Positions 34,662 through 45,113 are shown, counted from the first letter of the stretch. The stretch: 64,000 nt of DNA from Arsukibacterium ikkense (GCF_000987775.1 NZ_LAHO01000007.1:123121-187120), one strand, 5' to 3'. Numbers and translations are program-made. The notes: generated from the sequence alone by a model not told the origin.

Positions 34662-35888
34662 TCAGAAGGGAATATCCAGCTGAATATTACCGCCACCAAA
34701 CTGCAGGTTATGTAATTTAACGCTGGGGTTAATCACCAGCCGGGCTCCACTACTTTGCTGTAATCGTATTGTGATGTTCGGGCTGATTTTAGCCAGCAGA
34801 CCACTGTCTTTCAGTGGCTCGTCGGTAAAACGCTGCAGTTCGCCGCGCACGCTGGCATACCCCAGATACAGGGTAGGCCGCAGGCTGACAGTGTTGCTGT
34901 ATTGCCAGTGCAACCCGGCATAGCTATAAAGTTCTCGCCGATACTCAGCCGGTTCAGCGCCAGCGGCGAAACGGCTGTCCCGCTCGTTCAGGCTCAGCGC
35001 ATGGATGCCGTACCAATAGCTTAATGCTGCCGGGGTTGCCTGTCTTAATTCAACACTTAACTGGTAGTACTGGCGCTGCAGCGTTTGGAATGCCGCATTG
35101 GCTGCCAGCTCGTACTGCTGTCGTTTTACATAGTTACCCTGCCCTTGCAGCGTCAACTCAAATTCAGCGTTTAAGAGCCAGTTCCAGCCAAGACCCATTG
35201 CGTATTGCTCGTTGCTGTAAGCTAACTGCTGTTGGCTGTCACTAAACTCGGTTTTTAAATTAATATTGGTAAAACCATATAGCTGTTGCCGGCCCAACTG
35301 CCAGCCGCCACTGAGGTATAACGTAACAGGTTTTGTCTGATACTGGTTCTCGGTGTAAGTTTTACTGTTATACACCACATCAGTTAGCACCAGCGCCGAC
35401 TTCAGCCAGCTGCCATTGGTAAAGGCCTGGTTTACCTCAAATTGCAAATCGAGCAGATCTTTGGCACCAGCCACATCGCCCCACAGGCTGTATTCAGTGC
35501 CGGTAGTCTGGCTACGATACCCCATACCAATTAGCTGGCGATCATAGCGCCCATCTAAATCTTCCGCACGGCTTACCCTGACTCCTGCAAAGGCCGGGAA
35601 ATCAAACTGCACGGTTTTCTGAAAAACAGAATGCACATAAAACTCACGACTGCGGGTACTGCCGCCAGTGCCATACCAGCCGTCTTGCTGCCACAAGGGA
35701 GCAAAGGGTTGCAGCGGCAGGGGGCTGAAACTCAGCCGTTGCAGAAAACTTTCCAGATTGTAATCGAAATCCCGCCCCTGCAATTGTTGCAGTCGAAAAG
35801 GTTCAGGGCCGAACCAACCCAAACTGGCTTTAACCTCAGGTGAAAACGTTATGGCGATTAACAGCATAACGCCGATTATTTTATGCAT
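34662..35888 (-). CDS. Predicted outer-membrane beta-barrel protein, function unknown
   Basis: 408 residues from ATG35888 (AGGAAAGG upstream), which gives a signal peptide (MHKIIGVMLLIAITFSPEVKA). The rest alternates short hydrophobic and polar strands rich in Tyr, Gln and Gly (YSLWGDVAGAKDLLDLQFEV, YLSGGWQLGRQQLYGFTNIN) and ends in Phe (QLDIPF), as outer-membrane barrels do. No named family is recognised. The longer frame from 35984 has no ribosome site. Confidence 0.7.
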   Translation of the reverse strand: MHKIIGVMLLIAITFSPEVKASLGWFGPEPFRLQQLQGRDFDYNLESFLQRLSFSPLPLQPFAPLWQQDGWYGTGGSTRSREFYVHSVFQKTVQFDFPAFAGVRVSRAEDLDGRYDRQLIGMGYRSQTTGTEYSLWGDVAGAKDLLDLQFEVNQAFTNGSWLKSALVLTDVVYNSKTYTENQYQTKPVTLYLSGGWQLGRQQLYGFTNINLKTEFSDSQQQLAYSNEQYAMGLGWNWLLNAEFELTLQGQGNYVKRQQYELAANAAFQTLQRQYYQLSVELRQATPAALSYWYGIHALSLNERDSRFAAGAEPAEYRRELYSYAGLHWQYSNTVSLRPTLYLGYASVRGELQRFTDEPLKDSGLLAKISPNITIRLQQSSGARLVINPSVKLHNLQFGGGNIQLDIPF

Positions 35889-36115
35889 ACGCGCCCTTTC
35901 CTGAAAATTAACCAGCTTAGCGTACTCGCCGCGAACTGCAACCCCACTGCAGCCGCCAGCTATACATTCTAATTTGTAGGACAAACCTGCCGCTATTATC
36001 CAATATCCCTGCTGGCCAGAGTTGGCTACAGTACCTTTATAGCATCGCTGGCTGAAAGCAGCTGGGTAAACAATTTGCTGGTAACTTAATCAGCTACATA
36101 CTTCAGGAGCTTAAA

Positions 36116-37108
36116 ATGGGTTTACTGGTTAACGGTAACTGGCAAGATAAATGGTATGACACCGATAGTACCGATGGTGAATTTAAACGCGAAAACGCAC
36201 AATTACGCAACTGGGTTACCCCGGATGGCAGTGCCGGTTTAACAGGCAAAGCCGGCTTTAAAGCGGAAAAAGACCGCTATCATCTGTATGTGTCGCTGGC
36301 CTGCCCCTGGGCTCATCGCACCCTGATTTTTTTACAGTTAAAAAACCTGACAGATCACATCAGCGTATCAGTCGTCAGCCCCGACATGCTTCAATATGGC
36401 TGGGAGTTTGCTAAAAACAACCACAGCAGCGGCGACAACCTGTTCAATTATGATTATCTGTATCAGGTGTATACCCGTCATCAGGCCGATTACAGTGGCC
36501 GGGTTACCGTACCGGTATTGTGGGATAAGCAACAAAACTGCATTGTCAGTAATGAGTCGGCAGATATTATCCGGATGCTGAACTGCGCGTTTAATTCTCT
36601 AACCGGTAATAACGACGATTATTATCCATCTGATTTGCAAGAACCAATAAATGAAATAAACGAGCTGGTTTATAGCAATATCAATAATGGTGTTTATCTG
36701 TGTGGCTTTGCGACCAGGCAGCAGGCCTATGAAACAGCGTATCAAAAGCTGTTCGCTGCATTGGATCAGGTGGAGGCGAAACTTAGCCACAACCGCTATT
36801 TAACCGGCGAGCGCTTAACCGAGGCAGACTGGCGCCTGTTTACCACCTTAATCCGGTTTGATGCGGTGTATCACGGCCACTTCAAATGCAATAAACAACG
36901 GCTGGCCGATTACCCTAACCTGGCTGGCTTTACCCGCGAGTTGTATCAATGGCCTGGGGTAGCGGCAACGGTTGATTTTTATCATATTAAGCGCCACTAC
37001 TATTATAGCCATACCATGATTAACCCCAGCCAGGTGGTGCCGGCGGGTCCGGATATAAATTATCTGGCGCCACATCAACGGCAAAATATGTTATCAGCCG
37101 CTGAATAG
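36116..37108 (+). CDS. yqjG: Glutathionyl-hydroquinone reductase (YqjG/Xi-class GST)
   Basis: 330 residues, the usual length. Active Cys63 in SLACPWAHRTL matches E. coli YqjG Cys63. N-terminal thioredoxin fold, then the helical GST domain with ERLTEADWRLFTTLIRFDAVYHGHFKCN. Reduces glutathionylated hydroquinones, so it is thought to recycle quinone or aromatic metabolites. AGGAG is 5 bases before the ATG. Confidence 0.95.
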   Translation: MGLLVNGNWQDKWYDTDSTDGEFKRENAQLRNWVTPDGSAGLTGKAGFKAEKDRYHLYVSLACPWAHRTLIFLQLKNLTDHISVSVVSPDMLQYGWEFAKNNHSSGDNLFNYDYLYQVYTRHQADYSGRVTVPVLWDKQQNCIVSNESADIIRMLNCAFNSLTGNNDDYYPSDLQEPINEINELVYSNINNGVYLCGFATRQQAYETAYQKLFAALDQVEAKLSHNRYLTGERLTEADWRLFTTLIRFDAVYHGHFKCNKQRLADYPNLAGFTRELYQWPGVAATVDFYHIKRHYYYSHTMINPSQVVPAGPDINYLAPHQRQNMLSAAE

Positions 37109-37122
37109 CGGATAATAGTTTA

Positions 37123-37149
37123 CCAGGCTTGGCGCTAAACCAAGCCTGG
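37123..37149. terminator. Hairpin between convergent genes
   Basis: Perfect 10-bp stem CCAGGCTTGG/CCAAGCCTGG with a 7-base loop, midway between the two stop codons. Only short T runs follow on either side, so termination may be partial. Confidence 0.6.
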
Positions 37150-37172
37150 CTTTACAGCCAAAATAGCGCCGC

Positions 37173-37874
37173 TTATTTAATTAAATTGTATTGCTGCGCG
37201 GCGGTGTCTGTTTGTAAGCCGAAATGGCCCAGGGCATAGGTATAGGTTGCGTTTTCACCCCAAATACGGCTGCTATGCACGCCATAAACCAGACAGCTGC
37301 CGGTCGAGCAAACTATTTGATCAATGTTACTTTTAATTGAATACACTCGTTGGCCAAACCGCACACCGTAAATACTGTCTAAAAATGGGCTGGCCACAGA
37401 TAAACCGGCACTGCCACAGGTCGAGTTCCAAACATTAAACGGATAAACACCACAACTGAGCAAGCCACGAAAAGCACCGGCTACCCCAACAAAGGCATCC
37501 ACACGGGAAGCCACACCCAGTTTACTAATCTGTTGTGCTGCCAGCGTCGCGCCCATCGAGTGACCGATAACATCTATTTTACCGGTACAAGAGTTATTCA
37601 ATGCCGCCGTAATCGCATTGCGCACCGGCGTCTCTTCAGTGCCACTGTGATCATTGCAGGCCGCGCAGGTTTTCGTGCCCCAATCGGGTCGGTAAATATC
37701 GGCCGTACGATACCCCTTGCTGCGTAAATAATTATAGGTGTTATCCCAACTGGCTGGACTGGCGGTATTACCATGCACCAATACCACCGCATCAACACAG
37801 GCGAAGCCTTTGCCGGTTAATAATAGTGCCAGGCTGGCAGTAATCAGCAGTAAGGATCTTTTAATTGTTATCAT
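37173..37874 (-). CDS. Secreted lipase (class 2-like alpha/beta hydrolase)
   Basis: 233 residues. Signal peptide (SLLLITASLALLLTGKGFA), then VDAVVLVHGNTASPASWDNTYNYLRSKGY with the oxyanion HGN, and the nucleophile elbow GHSMG with Ser106. Candidate Asp and His follow (SNIDQIV, YALGHFGL). At least eight Cys (26, 70, 73, 96 and later ones) suggest disulfides formed after export. Matches the lipase class 2/EstA-type family. AAGGAG lies 6 bases before the ATG. Confidence 0.88.
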   Translation of the reverse strand: MITIKRSLLLITASLALLLTGKGFACVDAVVLVHGNTASPASWDNTYNYLRSKGYRTADIYRPDWGTKTCAACNDHSGTEETPVRNAITAALNNSCTGKIDVIGHSMGATLAAQQISKLGVASRVDAFVGVAGAFRGLLSCGVYPFNVWNSTCGSAGLSVASPFLDSIYGVRFGQRVYSIKSNIDQIVCSTGSCLVYGVHSSRIWGENATYTYALGHFGLQTDTAAQQYNLIK

Positions 37875-38078
37875 CAGTAACTCCTTGGTTAAGTCACTGA
37901 CAACATAGACAGCTGGTTAAAATTCAACCATAACACTTTAGTGCTAATGTAGCGTTACAACGTATCTTACCTGGCTAAAAAGCGGAACCTGGCTGCTTTA
38001 AGCATTCATAGTTCACGTTGCTCTGCTGTTATTTGCTATACTGGCGGCGTTTATCTTTACTAACATACAGAGTGACCA

Positions 38079-38483
38079 ATGCGCTTGTTAATCCGTTTAT
38101 TTTTTCGGCTAGTCCGGCTGATCCTAACGCCCTTTATGCTCATCACTGAGTGGCTAACTACCCCAAAAGCTATTAACCGCAGCCCGGAGCAGCTGGCCGA
38201 TGTTAACGCTGCCTGCCAGCAACTGGTATTGTACCAGTTTAGCGCCTGCCCCTTTTGTATCAAAGTGCGCAAAGAAATGGCAAGGCTGGGGCTTAATGTT
38301 GAAAAACGTGATGCACAATACAACAAGCAGTACCGCGAGGAACTGGCAACCTCTGGCGGTAAAATAAAGGTACCTTGTTTGCGCATTGAAAACTCAGATC
38401 AACCAACACAATGGTTGTATGAATCGTCAGAGATTATCGGTTATCTGCGCCACTGTTTTGATAACGAAAAACGTAGTAGCTAA
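38079..38483 (+). CDS. Membrane-anchored glutaredoxin
   Basis: 134 residues. An N-terminal membrane segment (LIRLFFRLVRLILTPFMLITEWL) precedes a glutaredoxin domain with the active site CPFC in YQFSACPFCIKVRKEM, the cis-Pro loop IKVPCLRIE and ESSEIIGYL for glutathione binding. Reduces disulfides or glutathione mixed disulfides near the membrane. The Cys just after cis-Pro (VPC) is unusual. A 6-base gap separates it from the convergent FIST gene. Confidence 0.9.
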   Translation: MRLLIRLFFRLVRLILTPFMLITEWLTTPKAINRSPEQLADVNAACQQLVLYQFSACPFCIKVRKEMARLGLNVEKRDAQYNKQYREELATSGGKIKVPCLRIENSDQPTQWLYESSEIIGYLRHCFDNEKRSS

Positions 38484-38489
38484 ACGCAT

Positions 38490-39716
38490 TCAGCGAGTCA
38501 GGATCACCAACACGCCACTCCAGTCCAGGCCCCGGCTTTTACCAGCCTGGGGCGCTATTTCAACGCCGCAGTAAAACCCGAGTAGCGGGATCTTTGCCTG
38601 ATTTAACAACTGCTGTACTGCCATTGCATCTTCCTGGCCAGCATCATCCGGGTCAAATTGTGCTACCCGGCCGGCACAATCCATATACAGCGCGAACACA
38701 GGTTGCTTGCCATCCCGGTTGATTTGTTGCAATAAATCCTCGGTACTGGCTTGGGCTGAGGCCCTGCCCAACGCAGGGCTGCGACGCATCAGCTGCACTT
38801 GCATCCCTTCATGCATATCCGGTTCAAACAGGATCAGCCCTTCATCATTGGGCAAAATGCCACTGATCAAACGATTACTGAAGTCATTTTCAGCCGGCTG
38901 CTGCGAAGCCGATTCTGCGGGGATCCCGAGGCAAAGCTGGCTAACCGGCGTCTGCTCACGCCAGCATTTACTACCAAAAGCCTGATCAATCACCGCAACT
39001 GCAGGTTTGCCGTCCAGGGTATATAAAAACTGACCAAAAATGCCGGTAATGCTGTAATAACTTGCAGACAAAGGCTTACAGCCGTGCATCACCCCAATAT
39101 AAGGCGTTAAATTGCCTCCAAACAACAATGCGGTAGCACTCTGCTGGTTAATACTTTTGCCACAAAATTGCTGGGTGTGGCTAAAATGATAGTCTCCCAG
39201 CAAGCCAGCCCCGGCAATCGGTATGGCGCCGGTGATATGACGCTCCAGCCCCCGCAGTAAAGGCGCCGATGGATTCATTAAGGGAGCTTGGTTTTCTGAA
39301 CCGGAAAATTTTATTGAATCATAAAAAAGCAGCAATAAACTGGCATCAGGCATCACTGGCAGCGCCTTACCAAGCTGCTCACCGGCATTGAAGGGACTGT
39401 TAAATAAGCCGCTTGCCACTGCCATCTGGCAATAATTATCCTGAAACTTTATTACTGCAACTGCGGCAGGGTGGCCTTGATAAGTTAAATGCTGGTTGGT
39501 GATCACACCGACGGCGGAACCACCAAAAATATTTACCGTAAACCCCAACACAGCACGCAAACCGCGGTAAAAGGCATGGTGATCCAGCGCACCACTGCAA
39601 AACGCCAGCACCAAATCAGCCTGGGAAAAAGCGGCATCCAGCATGGCATTTTCAGCAGCTTGCTTACCTGCCGCAAATGCGTCTTTAGTATTACTGTATC
39701 CTAAACCAACGTCCAT
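38490..39716 (-). CDS. FIST-domain sensory protein
   Basis: 408 residues with the FIST_N region (LVLAFCSGALDHHAFYRGLRAVLG...IFGGSAVGVI) and the FIST_C region (FALYMDCAGRVAQF, PLLGFYCGVEIAPQAGKSRGLDWSGVLVILT). FIST modules are predicted ligand (possibly amino acid) sensors usually fused to or next to signalling enzymes; here the protein stands alone. GAGG lies 5 bases before the ATG. Confidence 0.9.
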   Translation of the reverse strand: MDVGLGYSNTKDAFAAGKQAAENAMLDAAFSQADLVLAFCSGALDHHAFYRGLRAVLGFTVNIFGGSAVGVITNQHLTYQGHPAAVAVIKFQDNYCQMAVASGLFNSPFNAGEQLGKALPVMPDASLLLLFYDSIKFSGSENQAPLMNPSAPLLRGLERHITGAIPIAGAGLLGDYHFSHTQQFCGKSINQQSATALLFGGNLTPYIGVMHGCKPLSASYYSITGIFGQFLYTLDGKPAVAVIDQAFGSKCWREQTPVSQLCLGIPAESASQQPAENDFSNRLISGILPNDEGLILFEPDMHEGMQVQLMRRSPALGRASAQASTEDLLQQINRDGKQPVFALYMDCAGRVAQFDPDDAGQEDAMAVQQLLNQAKIPLLGFYCGVEIAPQAGKSRGLDWSGVLVILTR

Positions 39717-39899
39717 ATTGCCTCATTATTGCTGCGCCAGTACAACATGGCTGCGCTACCGGCAGTGGTTACTCCAACCACAGAGTCACGAATATTACAC
39801 CGTTTTAACCATGGCAGAAATACGCGGCATAGCAAGATTTCTGCTTTTTCGGTTAAATTGTTATAGTGACACTGCCATGCGGTACGGGTACTCATTTAA

Positions 39900-41546
39900 A
39901 TGGATAAACAAATGCGGTTGATCATTATTGTTTCGCTGCTGTTTCTGGCAGGCTGTGCTGCTCCATCACCGCCTGCCAACGATGCAGTGGCGCTGCCGCT
40001 GAGTGCAGCAGAGCAACTGGCGCTGGCAGAGCAAGCCGGCCAGCACTACCTGCAATGGCCAGAACAACGCAGCAGCCGTGCCGCTGTCAATAACCGGCGC
40101 TTATTTACCAGCTGGCAGGGCCAGGGTATGTTGCTGGTTGATATGGCACAAACTGAATCAGCGGTAGTGGCTGTTAACGACCAGCCGATTACCCTGAGCA
40201 GGCCAGCCCAGGGCAAACCGTTTAAAATAGATATTAGCGCCTACACCCGGCATGGTGCCAACCAGCTACGGTTGGTGTCAATCCAGCCCGCCACTGCTCA
40301 GCTTATCCTGGCATTACCCTATCCAGAACTGAATGCGTCGCCAGCGCTGACGCTTGCGCAGCAGCAAGGTTTTGCTAAAGTAGATCAACTTATTGCCAAA
40401 GAAGTTGCCGCAGGTTTCCCTGGTGCGGTGTTGCTCGTGGTAAAAGATGGCCAGATCATTAAAGAAACCGCATATGGTTACGCACTACGTTATCAGCAAG
40501 ATGGTACTGAGTTACCCGCTCCTGAGCCAATGCAAACAACCACCCTGTTTGATATCGCCTCTAACACCAAAATGTATGCCACCACCTATGCCCTGATGCA
40601 ACTGGTGAGCAGCGGCATGCTGGATATTAACCGGCCACTGACCCATTACCTGCCAGAATACCAGGGCGATGGCCGCGAGCAACGCCTGGTAAGTGACCTG
40701 TTGCATCACACCAGTGGCTATGCGCCCGAAGTGCATTTTCACCGGCCTGATAACAGCAACGGCCCACTGTTTTACTCGCTTAGCAAAGAGCAAACCGACC
40801 AGTTGCTGCTTAAACAGGTTCCCTTTGTCAGTAACCGTGGCAACATTGCCCGCTACAGTGACATTAACTTTATGTTGTTAGCACTCTTAATAGAACGGCT
40901 AACCGCGATGCCATTAGATCAGTATCTGCAGCAACAGTTTTACCGGCCACTGGGTTTAAACAATCTGATGTTTAAACCGCTGCAACGCGGGGTTTCACCC
41001 AGCCGTATTGCCGCCACAGAGCTCGATGGCAACAGCAGAGGTGGCAGAGTCAGTTTTCCGGTTAACCGGCAGGGCGTGTTGCGCGGCCAGGTGCATGACG
41101 AAAAAGCCTTTCATGCGCTGGACGAGGTAGCGGGCCACGCCGGGCTATTTGCCAGTGCCCGTGACTTAGCCGTATTAATGAGTGTTGTTGCACAGCAGGG
41201 TGGCTATGGCTGGCAACGGTTTTTCAGCCCGGCCACAGTACAACAGTTTACCCGGCCATCGAGCTATGATCACCGCTTTGGCCTGGGTTGGCGTACCGCT
41301 GCCGGGGGCGACTTAACCTGGCACTTTGGTGCCTATGCCAGTGATTATGCCTTTGGTCATACCGGCTGGACCGGCACGGCCACTCTGATCGATCCGGCAC
41401 ACAATCTGCTGGTGGTGTTGCTGACCAATAAAAAACACAGCCCTGTTATCGCCAATGGCGATGGCTACCAGTTTATCGGTGATAACTTTGAAACTGGCCA
41501 ATATGGCAGCATTATGACCCTGGTTTACGAAGCAATATTGCAATAA
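39900..41546 (+). CDS. Beta-lactamase-family serine hydrolase lipoprotein
   Basis: 548 residues. Lipoprotein signal MDKQMRLIIIVSLLFLAGC; ATG39912 is an equal start. A beta-strand-rich N-terminal domain (~20-150) precedes the class C/PBP-like domain: S221-x-x-K224 in DIASNTKMYA, a YSD motif in RYSDINFMLL and HTGWTGT near the end as the KTG-equivalent. Members include esterases, D-amino-acid peptidases and peptidoglycan-related enzymes. The sequence supports anchoring in the outer or inner membrane. Substrate unknown. Confidence 0.9.
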   Translation: MDKQMRLIIIVSLLFLAGCAAPSPPANDAVALPLSAAEQLALAEQAGQHYLQWPEQRSSRAAVNNRRLFTSWQGQGMLLVDMAQTESAVVAVNDQPITLSRPAQGKPFKIDISAYTRHGANQLRLVSIQPATAQLILALPYPELNASPALTLAQQQGFAKVDQLIAKEVAAGFPGAVLLVVKDGQIIKETAYGYALRYQQDGTELPAPEPMQTTTLFDIASNTKMYATTYALMQLVSSGMLDINRPLTHYLPEYQGDGREQRLVSDLLHHTSGYAPEVHFHRPDNSNGPLFYSLSKEQTDQLLLKQVPFVSNRGNIARYSDINFMLLALLIERLTAMPLDQYLQQQFYRPLGLNNLMFKPLQRGVSPSRIAATELDGNSRGGRVSFPVNRQGVLRGQVHDEKAFHALDEVAGHAGLFASARDLAVLMSVVAQQGGYGWQRFFSPATVQQFTRPSSYDHRFGLGWRTAAGGDLTWHFGAYASDYAFGHTGWTGTATLIDPAHNLLVVLLTNKKHSPVIANGDGYQFIGDNFETGQYGSIMTLVYEAILQ

Positions 41547-41561
41547 AAATAGCCATCAGGG

Positions 41562-43343
41562 TTAAGCAACGCTGTCAGCACTTAAAAACTGCAATTCGGC
41601 CAGTTGTTGGTACAGCGGGCAGTTCCGCATCAACTCACTATGCTTGCCGCTGGCGATAAGCTGGCCTTTATCCAGCACCAGTATTCGATCAGCATGCAGC
41701 ACCGTCGTCAGGCGATGGGCAATAATTAAAGTGGTTTTGCCCTGCATCAGCTGCTCCAGTGCTTGCTTGACGTAATACTCACTGGCCGCATCAAGCGCAC
41801 TGGTCGCTTCGTCCAGCAACAACAGCGGCCGGTCAGCTAACATGGCGCGGGCTATCGCTATGCGTTGTTTCTGGCCGCCCGACAAGCGCACGCCACGCTC
41901 GCCCAGCTGGCTCTGATAACCGTCAGGTAATTGCTGAATAAACTCATCGGCGCAGGCGGCTGTACAGGCCGCGATCACCTGCTGCACACTGGCCTCTGGC
42001 CTGCCATAACGCACGTTTTCCAGTACCGTATCAGCAAAGATCACCGCGTCCTGAGGCACCAGTGCAAACTGGGCTCGTAATACCGCTGGGTCAAGGTGGC
42101 TGATATCAACGCCATCCAGCAAGATGCGGCCTTCTGGTAAATTATAAAAACGCTGCAACAACTGGAACAAGGTACTTTTACCGGCACCGCTTGGTCCCAC
42201 CAGCGCCACCCGTTCACCGGGCTTGATTGCAAGGTTAAGCTGCTGCAGCACGGTTTGCTCTGACAGGCCCGGATAATAAAAACTGACCTGCTCAAATACC
42301 AAAGCCCCGGCAACTGGCAGGCAAAGCAGTGCCGGTGTCGCTGGGACAGCGATGTCAACGGGCATCTCGGCCAGTTCAATCAGCCGCTCAGTGGCGCCAG
42401 CAGCGCGCTGAATTTCACCAATCACTTCACTAATGGTGGCCACGGCACCCGCCACTAAGACGGCATAAAATAAAAAGGCGGTCAGCTCACCGGCACTCAC
42501 CCGGCCAGCCAGCACGTCGAGGGCGCCGACCCAGCCCACTAAGGTAATGGCTGTGATGCTCAGCAGCATCACCAGGCCAATTAACAACGCCCGGTAAAAA
42601 ATCCGCTGCTTGGCCGCACTCATTACCTGCTCAATTTTCGCGGCAAAGTGTTGTTGATCCTGTGCTTCGTGGCCGTAAGATTGCACGGTATGAATTTCAT
42701 GCAGGCTTTCATCAACATGGGCACCAATATCGGCCAGTCGATCCTGACTGGCACGCGCCATCCGGCGCACCAGCTTGCCCAAAATAAAAATAGGTACCAG
42801 CACCAACGGCACCGCCACCAGCACTAATGCGGTCATTTTCAAACTGGTAAAAGCCATCATCAGCAAGCCGCCAGTAGCAGTAACCGCCGAGCGCAGGGCC
42901 ATCGACAAACTGGAACCCACCACACTTTGCAGCACTGTGGTATCGGCAGTAAAGCGCGAGATCACCTCACCGGTGCGGGTTTCGCTGTAAAAGGCCGGTG
43001 ACAGCCGGAGCATATGCTGATACACCCTATTGCGAATATCGGCACTGACCCGCTCGCCCAGCCAGGTCATTAAATAAAAACGGCAAAACACCGCTGTGGC
43101 ACTAATGGCGGTGATCAGTAAAATCATTAGCATAATGTTGGTAAGCCGGCCAGGGTCGCCGCTGCCAAAGCCGTCATCAACCAGTAAGCGTACTCCCTGC
43201 CCTAACGCCAGCCAGGCTACAGAGCCAATCAGTAAAAACAACATAGCGGCCAACACCCGCCAGCGGTACGGCTTTAAAAAGCTCGCAACCCAGGGCAACA
43301 CTGTTGTGACATCTGGGCGGCGCTCAGCGGGTGCTGTTGACAA
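41562..43343 (-). CDS. ABC exporter half-transporter (MsbA/ABCB-like)
   Basis: 593 residues starting at TTG43343: AGGAG is six bases upstream. Six membrane segments in residues ~25-320, then the ATPase: Walker A GPSGAGKST, Q-loop LVPQDAVIF, signature LSGGQKQR, Walker B LLLLDEATSALD and H-loop IIAHRL. Fused membrane and ATPase domains of this kind act as homodimers exporting lipids, peptides or drugs. It follows the M17 gene on the same strand after 12 bases. Confidence 0.94.
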   Translation of the reverse strand: MSTAPAERRPDVTTVLPWVASFLKPYRWRVLAAMLFLLIGSVAWLALGQGVRLLVDDGFGSGDPGRLTNIMLMILLITAISATAVFCRFYLMTWLGERVSADIRNRVYQHMLRLSPAFYSETRTGEVISRFTADTTVLQSVVGSSLSMALRSAVTATGGLLMMAFTSLKMTALVLVAVPLVLVPIFILGKLVRRMARASQDRLADIGAHVDESLHEIHTVQSYGHEAQDQQHFAAKIEQVMSAAKQRIFYRALLIGLVMLLSITAITLVGWVGALDVLAGRVSAGELTAFLFYAVLVAGAVATISEVIGEIQRAAGATERLIELAEMPVDIAVPATPALLCLPVAGALVFEQVSFYYPGLSEQTVLQQLNLAIKPGERVALVGPSGAGKSTLFQLLQRFYNLPEGRILLDGVDISHLDPAVLRAQFALVPQDAVIFADTVLENVRYGRPEASVQQVIAACTAACADEFIQQLPDGYQSQLGERGVRLSGGQKQRIAIARAMLADRPLLLLDEATSALDAASEYYVKQALEQLMQGKTTLIIAHRLTTVLHADRILVLDKGQLIASGKHSELMRNCPLYQQLAELQFLSADSVA

Positions 43344-43355
43344 TGGATACTCCTA

Positions 43356-44906
43356 TTAATTTGCTTGTTGTTGGTATAGCTGAACCCATTCAGTAAGTAA
43401 CCTTACACCATAGCCATTCGCTCCCTCAGGGTGTATCCCTTTGGCGCTGTCACTAAAAGCATCACCGGCCATATCAATATGGGCCCAGGGCGTGTCACCT
43501 GCGAAGTGTTTCAGAAAAATAGCACCGGCCTGCGCACCGGGCGAGCCGGTATTAATCCGATCAGCTATCCGGCTTTTAGTGATAGTTTCATAACCGGCTA
43601 AGGGTAAACGCCATACCCGCTCCTGCACTAATTCCCCGGCTTGATGTAAGGTTTGTTCAATATCACTATGCTCAGTAAACACCGCAGAATACACACTACC
43701 CAGCGCGCCCACTTTGGCACCGGTTAAGGTGGCAATATCAACAATAGCCCGCGCCTTTAAATGTTCACGGGCATACCAGATCCCATCGGCTAAAATTAGC
43801 CGGCCTTCAGCATCGGTGTTACCCACTTCAATGGTACTGCCATCGCCAGCAGTCACCACATCACCCGGCAGCTGCGCATCACCAGAGATCATATTAATCG
43901 ACAAGGGTACCACGCCAACCACATTCACCGCGGCTTGTTGGCCGGCTAACGCCTGAATAGCGCCCACTACCGCTGCCCCACCGGCTTTATCCGTTTGCAT
44001 TCTTAAGATAGACGCCGCTGCTGTTTTCAGATTATAACCGCCGGTATCAAAGGTATTACCTTTGCCTACCAAGGCTATCGGCTGGCCTTCGGCACCCGGC
44101 CAGTGGGCAATTAATAAATGGGCTTTTTTATCGCTGCCCTGGCTCACGCCATATAACGAGCCCATGCCCAACGCTTTTACCTGCTCTGGGCCTAAAATTG
44201 TCACTTTTACCCCAAGCGGCGCCAATACCTCATGGGCATAGTTGGCAAAGGCCTCAGGGTAACCATTGCTCCCCGGTAAATTGGTTAGCTCGCGCGCGGT
44301 AAATACCCCCTGCGCCAACGCATGTAACTGCTGATACCGCGCCTGGCTGGCTGCCACATCAGCAACCTGCCAGCTATATTGCTGTGCCGGGCGTGCCTCA
44401 GGCTTAGATTTAAACCGATCAAAGCGGTAATTACGCAGCTCCATACCATGTGCTAATGCGGTACTCATTGAGGTGTTAAGCGCAGTATCGCTGATAAGCT
44501 GGCTATTCACGTGCACCCGTTTGGCTGAGGTGGCATTAACATGAGTACTCAGGCTCGCCCCAATTTCTTCCGCTTTTGCCCGGCTTAATTTTGCTGGCTC
44601 ACCCACGCCTAATAACACGATACGGCCATAATCCAGGCCAACCGGCGCTATTATCTCCAGCTTGCTGCCACTTTTACCGGTAAACTCTGCAACCTGAATA
44701 GCCCGGTTTATTTGGGTGCGACTGGCTCTGCTCCACTGGGTTAAATTCAGTTCGCCACTTTTTTCTGGCACCAACAGTACCAATATGTCGGCTTGTTGCT
44801 GACTTTGACTAAACTGCACCTTCGTTTGTAAAAACGGTTGTGGCGTGATGGCCAGTGAACTAAAACTGATTAGCGCTGCCGCGCACCAAAGCAGGGGCTT
44901 TTTCAT
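43356..44906 (-). CDS. Exported M17 leucyl aminopeptidase
   Basis: 516 residues from ATG44906 (GAGG six bases upstream), which places a signal peptide at the N-terminus (MKKPLLWCAAALISFSSLA). The M17 metal site is intact: VGKGNTFDTGG, MQTDKAGGAA and the signature NTDAEGRLILAD. Cytosol aminopeptidases of this family release N-terminal Leu and other residues with two metal ions; the signal peptide indicates a periplasmic form. It is upstream of the ABC exporter and probably co-transcribed. Confidence 0.94.
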   Translation of the reverse strand: MKKPLLWCAAALISFSSLAITPQPFLQTKVQFSQSQQQADILVLLVPEKSGELNLTQWSRASRTQINRAIQVAEFTGKSGSKLEIIAPVGLDYGRIVLLGVGEPAKLSRAKAEEIGASLSTHVNATSAKRVHVNSQLISDTALNTSMSTALAHGMELRNYRFDRFKSKPEARPAQQYSWQVADVAASQARYQQLHALAQGVFTARELTNLPGSNGYPEAFANYAHEVLAPLGVKVTILGPEQVKALGMGSLYGVSQGSDKKAHLLIAHWPGAEGQPIALVGKGNTFDTGGYNLKTAAASILRMQTDKAGGAAVVGAIQALAGQQAAVNVVGVVPLSINMISGDAQLPGDVVTAGDGSTIEVGNTDAEGRLILADGIWYAREHLKARAIVDIATLTGAKVGALGSVYSAVFTEHSDIEQTLHQAGELVQERVWRLPLAGYETITKSRIADRINTGSPGAQAGAIFLKHFAGDTPWAHIDMAGDAFSDSAKGIHPEGANGYGVRLLTEWVQLYQQQAN

Positions 44907-45113
44907 GCTATACCTCATGTTCTTATAATCTGTCATGGCTTACCAATGGCAAATGCCAAGGTCATTTAAGTTCGCCTTCGTAAATATCATACCTGCAGCA
45001 TACCGGATATGGTTAATCGATAAACCCTGGCAATTAACCGATAAGTAACCTTAATACCACCAATGGCAGACTCCGGCTCAGAAATTTCTTAAGAACCTTT
45101 GCTGCGCTTTATG

